Both the position numbers and the translations under genes were made by a program. From JAXHTH01 sp034211115 (GTDB lineage: Bacteria; Planctomycetota; Phycisphaerae; Phycisphaerales; SM1A02), in NCBI GenBank assembly GCA_034211115.1, contig JAXHTH010000181.1, forward strand, positions 1 through 47,594: a DNA stretch of 47,594 bases, written 5' to 3'. This document shows positions 35,430 through 44,027 of this stretch, piece after piece (position 1 is the stretch's first letter; every line of letters starts with the position of its first letter). The notes below the pieces were generated by a model. It had not been told where the DNA came from and did not search any database. It was given only the letters and a program-made list of their open reading frames with translations.

Positions 35430-37444
35430 TGACGCTCGTCCGTGATGAGTTTCGAATCGGCGACGCCGTGTTTGCCGTCCATTCGGTGAATACGCTCGTC
35501 GTAGGAAGCGGGGCGGCCGGGTTGAACGCGGCGCTCCAGCTCCGGCGTCGCGGGCAGTGCGACGTTGCCATAGTCACTGAATGCTGGGGCGCCGGCGCCT
35601 CCTTCGAGGCAGGATCGGACAAGCAGACGTATTATAAACTCGCGCTCGCTCACGATCTCGACGATTCTCCGTATCGGATGGCCGAAGTGCTCTTCTCCGG
35701 CGGCTGCGTGCACGGCGACATCGCGCTGTGCGAGGCGCAACACTCGGCCGAGGCGTTTCATCATCTCGTATATCTCGGCGTGCCGTTTCCGCACGATGTC
35801 TACGGCGCGTACGTCGGATATCGAACGGACAATGATCCGGCGTCGCGGGCGACATCGGCGGGCCCGCTTACCTCGCGCGCGATGTGCGAGTGTCTTGGTG
35901 CGGCCGTGCGCGACCATGAGGTGCCCGTGTTCGACCGGCATCAGGTCATTGCGCTGCTGGTCCATGACGATGACGGGGAGCGCAGCGTCTGCGGCGCCGT
36001 CGCGATCGACAGGGACGCCGTTGATCGCGACCGGTGCGGGCTCGTGCTGTTCAACGCGGTCAACGTGATCCTCGCCACCGGCGGCCCGGGCGGCATGTAC
36101 GCGAACAGCGTGTATCCCGTCCGCCAGGTGGGCGCGACCGGCGTCGCGCTCGCGGTGGGCGCCGCGGCGCAGAACCTGACGGAGTCTCAGTTCGGCATCG
36201 CGTCGATCGGCTTCCGCTGGAACCTCTCGGGGAGCTACCAGCAGTCGATCCCGCGTTATGTATCGACGGACGCACAAGGGAACGTTGAGCGGGAGTTCCT
36301 CAATGAACACTTCCCGTCGATGACGGCGCTGACGACGGCCGTCTTCCGCAAGGGATACGAATGGCCGTTCGATGCCGATCGCGTGCTCGGGGGCGGATCA
36401 TCCCTGATCGATGTGCTGGTCCACCGAGAGATCTTCGAGCGCGGTCGACGCGTCTTTCTGGACTACACGCGCGATGCGGACGGCGGTCGATTGTCGGCCT
36501 TTACGCCGGCGATGCTGGATGAGGAGGCGCGCCGGCATCTCGCCAGATCGGATGCCCTGCTGACGACGCCGATCAGGCGGCTGCGCGCGATGAATGAGCC
36601 GGCCTATGAGCTCTTTCGTGAGCACGGGATTGATCTCGAGCGCGATCGCCTTGAAGTCGCCGTGTGCGCCCAGCATTGCAACGGGGGACTGATCGGGAAT
36701 CTGTGGTGGGAATCGAACATGCGCCACCTGTTTCCCGTCGGAGAGATCAATGGCAGCCACGGCGTGCGGCGGCCGGGAGGGTCGGCTTTGAACGCCGGAC
36801 AGGTCGGCGGAATCCGGGCCGCGATGTTCATCGCGAAGCGATACGCCCAATCGCCGCCGGGCCTGGAGCGCTTCGGCGAGATGGCGGCGGCCCAGATTCG
36901 CGCGCAATGGGAGCGTGTGCAGCGAATGTTGGCGCCGGGTGAGACGGGCGATCGGCTCTCGCCGGACGCCGTCGTTGGCGAGATCCGGCGGCGAATGTCC
37001 GCATCCGCCGCGATCCTGCGCGAGCCGTCGAAGATCGACGAGGCTGCGGAGGGGGCCCGGCGCCTGCTCGAGCGCGCCGAGAGGCACCTTCACGTCGCGA
37101 CGGCGGGTGGGCTGCCCGGTGCGTTCCAGGCCCTCGATCTGTGTCTCACGCACTGGGTCTATCTGGAGGCGATCCGCGCCTATATCGAGCACGGCGGTGC
37201 GTCGCGCGGGTCGTTCCTCGTCCTCGATCCGGGCGGCGTCCCGGTCCATGAAGCGCTGTCGGATTCATGGAGGTTCATGCCGCCCCGACCGGCTTCCAAG
37301 CAAGGGGGTTCCATTCTCCGGGTCCGTCTCGCCGACGAGGGGACGATCGAGACGCGGCTGGTGCCGCCGCGGCCGATCCCCCGTGAGCATCCGTGGTTCG
37401 AGACGGTCTGGGACGACCACCGGCACGATCGTGTGGTACGATAG
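35429..37444 (+). CDS. FAD-dependent oxidoreductase, fumarate reductase/AprA-like
   Basis: 671 residues. ADP-binding motif LVVGSGAAGLNAALQLR at 23-39, ILATGGPGGMYANSVYPV, and the second FAD segment FPVGEINGSHGVRRPGG with ALNAGQVGGIRAAMFIA. The layout is that of succinate dehydrogenase/fumarate reductase flavoproteins and L-aspartate oxidases: FAD domain, capping domain, C-terminal helical domain. No signal peptide, no membrane segment. It is coupled to the OYE-type gene by a TAATG overlap, which suggests they work as a pair. Substrate not recognisable. Confidence 0.85.
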   Translation: MTLVRDEFRIGDAVFAVHSVNTLVVGSGAAGLNAALQLRRRGQCDVAIVTECWGAGASFEAGSDKQTYYKLALAHDLDDSPYRMAEVLFSGGCVHGDIALCEAQHSAEAFHHLVYLGVPFPHDVYGAYVGYRTDNDPASRATSAGPLTSRAMCECLGAAVRDHEVPVFDRHQVIALLVHDDDGERSVCGAVAIDRDAVDRDRCGLVLFNAVNVILATGGPGGMYANSVYPVRQVGATGVALAVGAAAQNLTESQFGIASIGFRWNLSGSYQQSIPRYVSTDAQGNVEREFLNEHFPSMTALTTAVFRKGYEWPFDADRVLGGGSSLIDVLVHREIFERGRRVFLDYTRDADGGRLSAFTPAMLDEEARRHLARSDALLTTPIRRLRAMNEPAYELFREHGIDLERDRLEVAVCAQHCNGGLIGNLWWESNMRHLFPVGEINGSHGVRRPGGSALNAGQVGGIRAAMFIAKRYAQSPPGLERFGEMAAAQIRAQWERVQRMLAPGETGDRLSPDAVVGEIRRRMSASAAILREPSKIDEAAEGARRLLERAERHLHVATAGGLPGAFQALDLCLTHWVYLEAIRAYIEHGGASRGSFLVLDPGGVPVHEALSDSWRFMPPRPASKQGGSILRVRLADEGTIETRLVPPRPIPREHPWFETVWDDHRHDRVVR

Positions 37445-37450
37445 GCGCCC

Positions 37451-38248
37451 ATGTCGCGGGAAGACCGTCCAGTTGCGCTGATCACGGGGGCGAGTCGGGG
37501 CATCGGCCGGGCGATCGCGCTGGAACTTGCGCGTGGAGGTTTCGATCTTGCCGCCAACGCCACGAGCTGGAATGCGGCGCAGCGCGAGTCGGGACTCGCC
37601 GAGGTCGAGGACCGGGTGATGGAACTCGGCGCCGCGTTCGAGCCCGTGCCGGGCGATCTCGCCGAACTCGCCGACCACGACCGCATCGTGGCAGCGACGC
37701 TGAACCGTTTCGGCCGCATCGATCTTCTCGTCAACAACGCCGGCATCGCGCCGCAGCCGCGCGTTGACATCATGGAGATGCCTCCCGAGAGTTACGATCG
37801 GGTCATGGCGGTGAATGCCCGTGGGACGTTCTTCCTCACCCAGCGGATCGTGCGGTCAATGCTCGAGGCGATCGACCGCGGAAGCGCGATGAACCCGGTC
37901 GTCATCTTCATCTCCTCCGTCTCCGCGGTTGCCTCGTCCGTCAATCGCGCCGAGTACTGCATCTCGAAAGCGGCGATCAGCCGGATGGCGCAGTTGTTCG
38001 CGGATCGCCTGGCGGCGCACGGAATCCGTGTCTACGAGATCCGGCCCGGGATTATCCGCACGGAGATGACCGCGCCCGTGCGCGAGACTTATGATCGGCG
38101 CATCGCCGAGGGGCTCATCCCGCAACAGCGGTGGGGCGAGCCGGAGGATATCGCAAAAGTCGTCGCGCAACTGGCCGGCGACAGTCTGGCCTATGCGACG
38201 GGGATCGTGTTGGAGATCAGCGGGGGCATGAATATAAGACGCTTATGA
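37451..38248 (+). CDS. Short-chain dehydrogenase/reductase
   Basis: 265 residues. Cofactor motif TGASRGIG at 12-19, NNAG at 95-98, catalytic Ser156, Tyr169 and Lys173 in AEYCISKAA. C-terminal GEPEDIAKVVAQLAGDSL and SGGMNIRRL. It resembles FabG, but the location between sugar genes argues for a carbohydrate substrate. One candidate is reduction of the 5-keto uronate made by polysaccharide lyases to KDG, because the next gene handles KDG; this is inference from context. It starts six bases after the flavoprotein gene. Confidence 0.9.
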   Translation: MSREDRPVALITGASRGIGRAIALELARGGFDLAANATSWNAAQRESGLAEVEDRVMELGAAFEPVPGDLAELADHDRIVAATLNRFGRIDLLVNNAGIAPQPRVDIMEMPPESYDRVMAVNARGTFFLTQRIVRSMLEAIDRGSAMNPVVIFISSVSAVASSVNRAEYCISKAAISRMAQLFADRLAAHGIRVYEIRPGIIRTEMTAPVRETYDRRIAEGLIPQQRWGEPEDIAKVVAQLAGDSLAYATGIVLEISGGMNIRRL

Positions 38249-38286
38249 CGCCGCCGCGCCGCGCGGCGGCGGTCGGGTGCTGCACG

Positions 38287-40038
38287 ATGAAGAGGTCCGA
38301 ACTTCTCTTGAACATGCTGCGGGATAGCCGGGTCATTGCGCTGCTGGCGCCGGAGCGCGCCGAGCAATGCGTGCAGGCGTGGGAGGCGCTCGAAGGGACG
38401 GGGGTGATTCTCGAAATCGCGCTGCGGACGCCGGTGGCGCTCGAGGGAATGGGCGCCCTGCGGGCGCGATACCCCGATGCGCTGTTCCTGGCGGGAACGG
38501 TCCTCATGCGGGAGGAGGCGGAGAAGGCGATCGAGGCCGGCGCGGCGGGGATCGTCTCGCCGGATTACTTCCCGGATGTCGTCGAGTGCTGCGCGCGACG
38601 CGAAGTCATGTGTATCCCAGGCGGGATGCACGACGCCGGCAAGCAACTGGTTCAGAAAGCCAACCTCTACGGATGCACGCCGGATGAGCTTCGACAGCGC
38701 CATCCCCACCAGTGGGTATACAAGTGCTTCCCCGCGATGACCGGAGGGCTCGCGGCGCTGGATGCCGCGCTCGCCTGGAAGTCCGTGTACCCGGACCTCG
38801 CCGTCGTCTACACGGGCGGGGTGACCGTCGACAACATCGCCGGGATCGTGCGGCGTGATCCGGATGCGATCGTGTGTGGATCCGCCCTCACCCGCGACGT
38901 GGATGATGCGAAGGCGATGCGGCGCGAGGCGGAGCGCTGGGTTGCGGCGGTTGAGCGCGGACGCACGCCGCAGACGCGCGCCCGACCGGCCGCGGCGCTG
39001 CCCGTAAGCGAGAAAAGGCCGACGATCGTCACCTTCGGCGAGCTCATGTTGCGGCTGTCGCCCCCGCGCGGACGTCGGCTCGGACAGACGACCGCATTGG
39101 ATGCAGGCTTCGGAGGGGCGGAAGCGAATGTCGCCGCCGCCGTCGCGCGGTGGGGGGCGCGCGCCCGTTTCGTGAGTGCCGTGCCCGCCAATGCCCTCGG
39201 CGATGCCGCGATCGACACGCTGCGCGCGCACGCTATCGATACGACTTATGTGTTCCGCGAGGGTGAGCGCATCGGCGTTTATTATCTTGAACACGGCGCT
39301 TCGCAGCGCCCGTCGACGGTGGTTTACGATCGGGTCGGCTCCGCGGTCACGGGACTGGCGCCCGGCCGGATCGACTGGAGTGCGGTGTTCGAGAACGCGG
39401 ACTGGTTTCATGTGACCGGAATCACGCCCGCATTGGGTGTCGCGCTCGCAGAGACGCTCGCCGAGGCCGTGCGCGGTGCGAAGGCCCGCAGCGCGCGGGT
39501 GAGTCTCGATATTAACTACCGGGGACGGCTCTGGTCGGCGGATGAGGCGCGACGCGGGCTGGTTCCCCTGTTGCCCGATGTCGACTTGTTGATTTCGAAT
39601 GAAGCGGATATCCCGCGTGTGTTCGGGATCGGACAGGGCGCGATGGACAACGCGAGCGGCGATGTGGATCTCGACGCCTACGAGGGAATCGCGCGCGAGA
39701 TGGCGCGGGAATACGGGATCAGGATGATCGCGATCACGCTGCGACAGAGCACGTCCGCATCGGACAACACCTGGTCCGCCTGCCTTCTCGACGGCGACGA
39801 CTTCTATCGAAGCAGGCGTTACGCGATTCACGTCGTGGACCGCGTGGGCGGAGGAGATGCATTCGCGGCCGGCCTGATCTGGACGCGGCTGTCCGGCCGT
39901 CCGGCCGACGAGGCGCTCGAGTTCGCCGTCGCGGCCTCGTGCCTCAAGCAGACGATCGAAGGCGATTTCAGTCTGGCTACTCGGGAGGAAGTCGAGGCGC
40001 TCGCACGGGGGGGGACGTCCGGACGTATCAGGCGTTGA
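38287..40038 (+). CDS. KDPG aldolase fused to KDG kinase
   Basis: 583 residues from the ATG at 38287; an ATG at 38245 overlapping the SDR stop would add 14. The aldolase domain (about 1-215) has Glu43 in LEIALRTPV and Schiff-base Lys146 in VYKCFPAMTGG. The PfkB kinase domain (about 236-583) begins IVTFGELMLRLSPP, has FGGAEANVAAAVARWG, SLDINYRGRLW and the GGGDAFAAGL motif with catalytic Asp524. Order is reversed relative to the reactions: the C-terminal half would phosphorylate KDG to KDPG, and the N-terminal half cleave it to pyruvate and glyceraldehyde-3-P. The two activities are usually separate genes (kdgK, eda). Confidence 0.93.
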   Translation: MKRSELLLNMLRDSRVIALLAPERAEQCVQAWEALEGTGVILEIALRTPVALEGMGALRARYPDALFLAGTVLMREEAEKAIEAGAAGIVSPDYFPDVVECCARREVMCIPGGMHDAGKQLVQKANLYGCTPDELRQRHPHQWVYKCFPAMTGGLAALDAALAWKSVYPDLAVVYTGGVTVDNIAGIVRRDPDAIVCGSALTRDVDDAKAMRREAERWVAAVERGRTPQTRARPAAALPVSEKRPTIVTFGELMLRLSPPRGRRLGQTTALDAGFGGAEANVAAAVARWGARARFVSAVPANALGDAAIDTLRAHAIDTTYVFREGERIGVYYLEHGASQRPSTVVYDRVGSAVTGLAPGRIDWSAVFENADWFHVTGITPALGVALAETLAEAVRGAKARSARVSLDINYRGRLWSADEARRGLVPLLPDVDLLISNEADIPRVFGIGQGAMDNASGDVDLDAYEGIAREMAREYGIRMIAITLRQSTSASDNTWSACLLDGDDFYRSRRYAIHVVDRVGGGDAFAAGLIWTRLSGRPADEALEFAVAASCLKQTIEGDFSLATREEVEALARGGTSGRIRR

Positions 40039-40076
40039 TGATGCCACTGCGGAGACGTTAACATGCGAGGACCCGC

Positions 40077-40739
40077 ATGGAGTTGAAGAAGAAGCTGACC
40101 GAAGCTGTCATTCGCGGGGATGCCGCGGAAACCGAGGCGCTGACGCGGCAGGCGATTGCCGCGGATGTCGATTTGGAGGAACTGCTTTCGGAGGCGATGA
40201 TCCCCGCCATGGACGAGGTCGGCGGTCGGTTCGCGCGCGGCGAGTTCTTCATTCCCGAGTTGATGGTCGCCGCCCGCGCGATGAAGGCCGGGATGGCGTT
40301 GATCCGACCGCGTCTGGCGGCGAGCGAGGTGCAATCGGCCGGCCGTGTCGTGATCGGAACCGTGTTCGGAGACCAGCATGACATCGGCAAGAACCTCGTC
40401 GGATCGATGCTTGAGGGCGGCGGCTTCGATGTCATCGATCTCGGCTTCGACGTGGATCCGGAACGGTTCGTCGGTGCGGCGATCGAGCATCAGGCCCACG
40501 TCATCGGCATGTCTGCCCTGCTCACCACCACGATGCCCGCGATGCGAACGGTGGTCGAGGAACTCGAGAAAGCTTCGCTCCGCGGGCAGACGAAGATCAT
40601 GATCGGTGGCGCGCCGATCACGCAGCGATTCGCCGATGAGATCGGCGCGGATGGGTACGCCGAGGACGCGGGTTCGGCCGTGGCGCTCGCGCGCGCCCTC
40701 GTCGCGGACGGCGGAAGCGTGAAAGGGCCGGGGCAATGA
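40077..40739 (+). CDS. Corrinoid-binding methyltransferase carrier protein
   Basis: 220 residues. A helical cap domain (about 1-85: KLTEAVIRGDAAETEALTRQAI, IPAMDEVGGRFARGEFFIPEL) is followed by the cobalamin-binding Rossmann domain with DxHxxG as Asp99-x-His101-x-x-Gly104 in GDQHDIGKNLV, then MSALLTTTM and MIGGAPIT. This is the carrier of corrinoid methyl-transfer systems (MtaC/MtbC/MtvC type) and not full MetH. GAGGA precedes the start. A URO-D-family methyltransferase follows 61 bases later. No activating RamA-like protein is in the window. Confidence 0.95.
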   Translation: MELKKKLTEAVIRGDAAETEALTRQAIAADVDLEELLSEAMIPAMDEVGGRFARGEFFIPELMVAARAMKAGMALIRPRLAASEVQSAGRVVIGTVFGDQHDIGKNLVGSMLEGGGFDVIDLGFDVDPERFVGAAIEHQAHVIGMSALLTTTMPAMRTVVEELEKASLRGQTKIMIGGAPITQRFADEIGADGYAEDAGSAVALARALVADGGSVKGPGQ

Positions 40740-40800
40740 ACGGAAGGCGATCGGCGGCTGGGGACCGGCTGCCCCGCAGACAGGAGGACGTTCGGACCGC

Positions 40801-41802
40801 ATGACGCCGAGGGAGTTGGTCATCAAGACGCTTCGCTTCGAGGCGCCGCCACGGCTGCCCCGGCAGGTGTGGCTTCTTCCCTGGGCGAAGAACCGATTCC
40901 CGCAGGAGGCGGCCGCCCTCGCCGAGCGGTTTCCCGACGATATCGTAACGGCGCCGCCGGCATATGCGATTCCCCTTCCCGTCGACGGTGATCGCTACGC
41001 GGTCGGAACGTATGTCGACGAGTGGGGCTGCCGGTTCGAGAATGTCGCAGAGGGCATCATCGGTGAAGTCAAGAGGCCTTTGCTCGCCGACTGGTCGAGG
41101 CTCGATGACGTTCGAATCCCGGTCGAGCGCCTCGGCGTCGACGTCGAAAAGGTGAATACATTCTGCCGGGCGACGGATCGATTCGTCATCGCCGCCGCCG
41201 TGCCGCGTCCGTTCGAACGGCTGCAGTTTCTGCGCGGCTCGGAAAACGTGTTTTACGATCTGATCGACCAGCCGCCTGCGCTCCGGACTCTGCTCGGTCG
41301 CATTCACGACTTCTACCTCAGGGAGCTCGACGTGTGGGCGGGGACCGACGTGGATGCGGTGCAGATGATGGATGACTGGGGAGGCCAGCGGTCGATGCTG
41401 GTTTCCCCCGAGCTCTGGCGGGCCATGTTCAAGCCGCTGTATCGCGAGTACGTGGATCTCGCGCACGGGCGCGGCAAATACTTTTTTATGCATTCCGACG
41501 GATATATCCTCGACATCATGCCGGATCTTGCGGAACTCGGGGTGGATGCGATCAACGCGCAGGTATTCTGCATGGGACCCGAGCGGCTGGGCGAGCTGTG
41601 CGCAGGCAAGATCACGTTCTGGGGCGAAATGGATCGTCAGGCGCTGCTCGCGCGGGGTAGCATCGACGATATCCGCCACGGCGTGCAGCGGATGAGAAGC
41701 GCCCTGGAACGGCGGGGAGGGCTGATCGCCCAGTGCGAGTTCGGTCCGGGCGCGAAGCCGGAAAACGTCTGGGCGTTTTTCGAGGCGTGCGGCGGCGGCT
41801 GA
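40801..41802 (+). CDS. URO-D-family methyltransferase
   Basis: 333 residues. N-terminal TPRELVIKTLRFEAPPRLPRQVW is the URO-D-fold start; barrel segments include MMDDWGGQRSMLVSPELW, FFMHSDGYILDIMPDLAELGVDAIN and GLIAQCEFGPGAKPENVWAFFEA. Members next to corrinoid proteins move methyl groups to or from the corrinoid (MtaA, MtbA, MtvB types); true heme HemE is excluded by context. The zinc motif H-x-C of MtaA/MtbA is absent (HSD here), more like the O-demethylase type in my judgement. So it could take a methyl from an O-methylated substrate. Substrate and direction are inferred. Confidence 0.85.
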   Translation: MTPRELVIKTLRFEAPPRLPRQVWLLPWAKNRFPQEAAALAERFPDDIVTAPPAYAIPLPVDGDRYAVGTYVDEWGCRFENVAEGIIGEVKRPLLADWSRLDDVRIPVERLGVDVEKVNTFCRATDRFVIAAAVPRPFERLQFLRGSENVFYDLIDQPPALRTLLGRIHDFYLRELDVWAGTDVDAVQMMDDWGGQRSMLVSPELWRAMFKPLYREYVDLAHGRGKYFFMHSDGYILDIMPDLAELGVDAINAQVFCMGPERLGELCAGKITFWGEMDRQALLARGSIDDIRHGVQRMRSALERRGGLIAQCEFGPGAKPENVWAFFEACGGG

Positions 41803-41887
41803 TCTCGATCGAACGGACCGAAAGGACATGAGAATGCGCCGGGGGCGGCGGCAGCGGGACAATGCAGCGCCGCGGAGGATCTGAAGC

Positions 41888-43996
41888 GTGCACGTGTTCG
41901 GACTTCATATCGTCGATGCCGGGATCATCGTGCTTTATGTCGGGGTCATGCTCTGGCTCGGCCGGCGCGCCGCGCGACGGACGAAAGATACGAGCGATTT
42001 CTTCATCGCGGGCAGACGACTCAACAAGTTCTATCAGTTCTTCCTCAATTTCGGGACGTCCACTGATGCGAATCACGCGGTGACCGTGTCGCGCGAGATC
42101 TACCGCCAGGGACTCGGGGGAATGTGGATTCAGTATCTGGTGTTGTTCCTCACGCCGTTCTACTGGTTCACGACGATGCTGTATCGGCGTTCGCGGCTGA
42201 TCACGATCGGCGATCTGTTCACCGAGCGGTTTGAGAGCCGTTTTCTGGGCGGGGCGTTCGCGGTGTTCACGCTCGTGATGGCCCTCGTCGGCGCGGGGGC
42301 GAGCTACATGGTCGCGGCGAAGACGATGCAGGCCCTCACCCCCAAGGACCCGGCCCACTACACCGAGGTCGAAGAGGCTTCGGTGGAGGAGTACCGAGAG
42401 TATCGCGCGTTGGAGTCGGAGCTGGAGTACGGCCTGACGACGGATGACCAGGCGCGGTACGACGAACTCCGCGAGCGCCAGAAGCGCGGTGAGCTGCACT
42501 CATTCATCTCTTACCTCAATCCCATCGTGTTCTATTTCGCTTACGCGGCGATTGTCATCGTCTATACCGTGCTCGGCGGATTCACTGCGGCGGCGCTGAC
42601 CGATGCCATACAGGGTGTTCTCATCATCGTATTCTCCCTGTTGCTTATCCCGATCGGTCTGCACGAGATCGGCGGCTTCTCCGGCCTGCACGCGCGGGTG
42701 CCGGATTACATGTTCGAACTGTTCGGATCGGGCGCGACGAGCGAGTATGCCTGGTACACGATCGTGGCGCTGATCGTCGCAAATCTCGTCTCGATCGTGG
42801 CGGCGGCGCCCATGATGGCGACCGCGGGCAGCGCGACGGACGAGATGACCGCGCGGGTGGGAATGATCGGCGGTATGTTCGGCAAGCGGATCATCATGCT
42901 CTTTTGGGCGCTCGCCGGGCTGCTCGCGATCGGGCTGTACAGCGGCCAACTGCACGACCCGGATCTCATCTGGGGGCACATGACCAGGCAACTTCTGTTT
43001 CCCGGTGCGATCGGCCTCATGCTCGCGGGCGTGCTCGCGGCGAGCATGTCGACGCTCGATGCGCAGTCCGTGACGAACTCGGCGCTCTTCATCAGGAACC
43101 TGTATGAGCCGCTTTTTTCCGGCCGCTCGGAAAGACATTATATTCTGATCGGGCGGATCGTGATCGTGGTGATTCTGCTGAGCGGCGTCGTGACGGCGCT
43201 GTGGGTCGACAACCTTCTCGAGCTGTTCAAGTACTTCATCTCATTGCCCGCGGTGTTCGGGGGCGCGATCTGGCTCGCCTTCGTCTGGCGCCGGCTGACG
43301 AAATGGGCGGTGATCATCCAGGTGTTCGTCTGCTTCACGCTCTACGCGGTGATCCCGAACGCGTTCCAGACGGTGGACGCGGTATGCCGCAACCCCGCTT
43401 TTCTCGTGCAGACGGAGCCGCGCGAGGTGATGATCTCAACCGGGGCGGTGGAAGAGGACGTGGACGCCGGGCGTGCGGAGTTCATCGGGCAGACGATCCG
43501 GAAATCGCACTACACGGAGCCGACCGGCGTGTTCTTCGCAAGGGTGGTGAGAGAGGATCCCGCCGATCCGTCCTCGCCGACGGTGGGGCGCGGTCGCTTC
43601 TGTGCGGAGGTGTGGGTCCTGAGCTGGTGCGGGATAGAGTTCAGCACCTTTTCAAAGGCGCAGCTTGTGGCCACACGCTTCGCGTTCGATGCGCTCTTTC
43701 CGTTTATTCTGTTGTTCGGACTGAGCTGGGTGACGAGACCGAATCGTCGGCAGGCGCTCGATCGCTTCTATGGAAAGCTGCACACGCCGGTGCAGGGATC
43801 GCCGATCGCGGAGCGGGAGGCGCTGGAGCGCGCCGCGCGACATCCGGAGATATTCGAGAAGAGCAAACTGCTTCCCGGTTCGCAGTGGGAGATTCTGAAG
43901 CCTACGTGGCTGGACGTGCTCGGGTTCGGCGGGAGCTGGGTGCTCGTCGTGCTCATCGTGCTCCTGCTGTGGCTGCTCGCGACGACCGGGTCGTAG
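41888..43996 (+). CDS. Sodium/solute symporter (SSS family) with soluble insertions
   Basis: 702 residues, longer than the usual 500-600. About 13 membrane segments starting with HIVDAGIIVLYVGVMLWLG; ADQSADAN-like N-terminal FGTSTDANHAVTVSREIY; and helices VFYFAYAAIVIVYTVLGGFTAAALTD and MLAGVLAASMSTLDAQSVTNSAL, which carry the SSS sodium-site region. Two soluble insertions are seen: a charged helical hairpin at about 150-207 and a segment at about 515-570. The start GTG at 41888 has GGAGG nine bases upstream. Last gene of the run, so likely imports its substrate. The substrate is not evident. Confidence 0.9.
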   Translation: MHVFGLHIVDAGIIVLYVGVMLWLGRRAARRTKDTSDFFIAGRRLNKFYQFFLNFGTSTDANHAVTVSREIYRQGLGGMWIQYLVLFLTPFYWFTTMLYRRSRLITIGDLFTERFESRFLGGAFAVFTLVMALVGAGASYMVAAKTMQALTPKDPAHYTEVEEASVEEYREYRALESELEYGLTTDDQARYDELRERQKRGELHSFISYLNPIVFYFAYAAIVIVYTVLGGFTAAALTDAIQGVLIIVFSLLLIPIGLHEIGGFSGLHARVPDYMFELFGSGATSEYAWYTIVALIVANLVSIVAAAPMMATAGSATDEMTARVGMIGGMFGKRIIMLFWALAGLLAIGLYSGQLHDPDLIWGHMTRQLLFPGAIGLMLAGVLAASMSTLDAQSVTNSALFIRNLYEPLFSGRSERHYILIGRIVIVVILLSGVVTALWVDNLLELFKYFISLPAVFGGAIWLAFVWRRLTKWAVIIQVFVCFTLYAVIPNAFQTVDAVCRNPAFLVQTEPREVMISTGAVEEDVDAGRAEFIGQTIRKSHYTEPTGVFFARVVREDPADPSSPTVGRGRFCAEVWVLSWCGIEFSTFSKAQLVATRFAFDALFPFILLFGLSWVTRPNRRQALDRFYGKLHTPVQGSPIAEREALERAARHPEIFEKSKLLPGSQWEILKPTWLDVLGFGGSWVLVVLIVLLLWLLATTGS

Positions 43997-44027
43997 ACGG
44001 GCAGGGGAAGCGAGGAGCGCCGTCGCA

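Noticed and set aside
40801..41802. HemE, heme biosynthesis
   Set aside because: It lies next to a corrinoid protein and a symporter and lacks other heme genes; URO-D-fold methyltransferase fits better.
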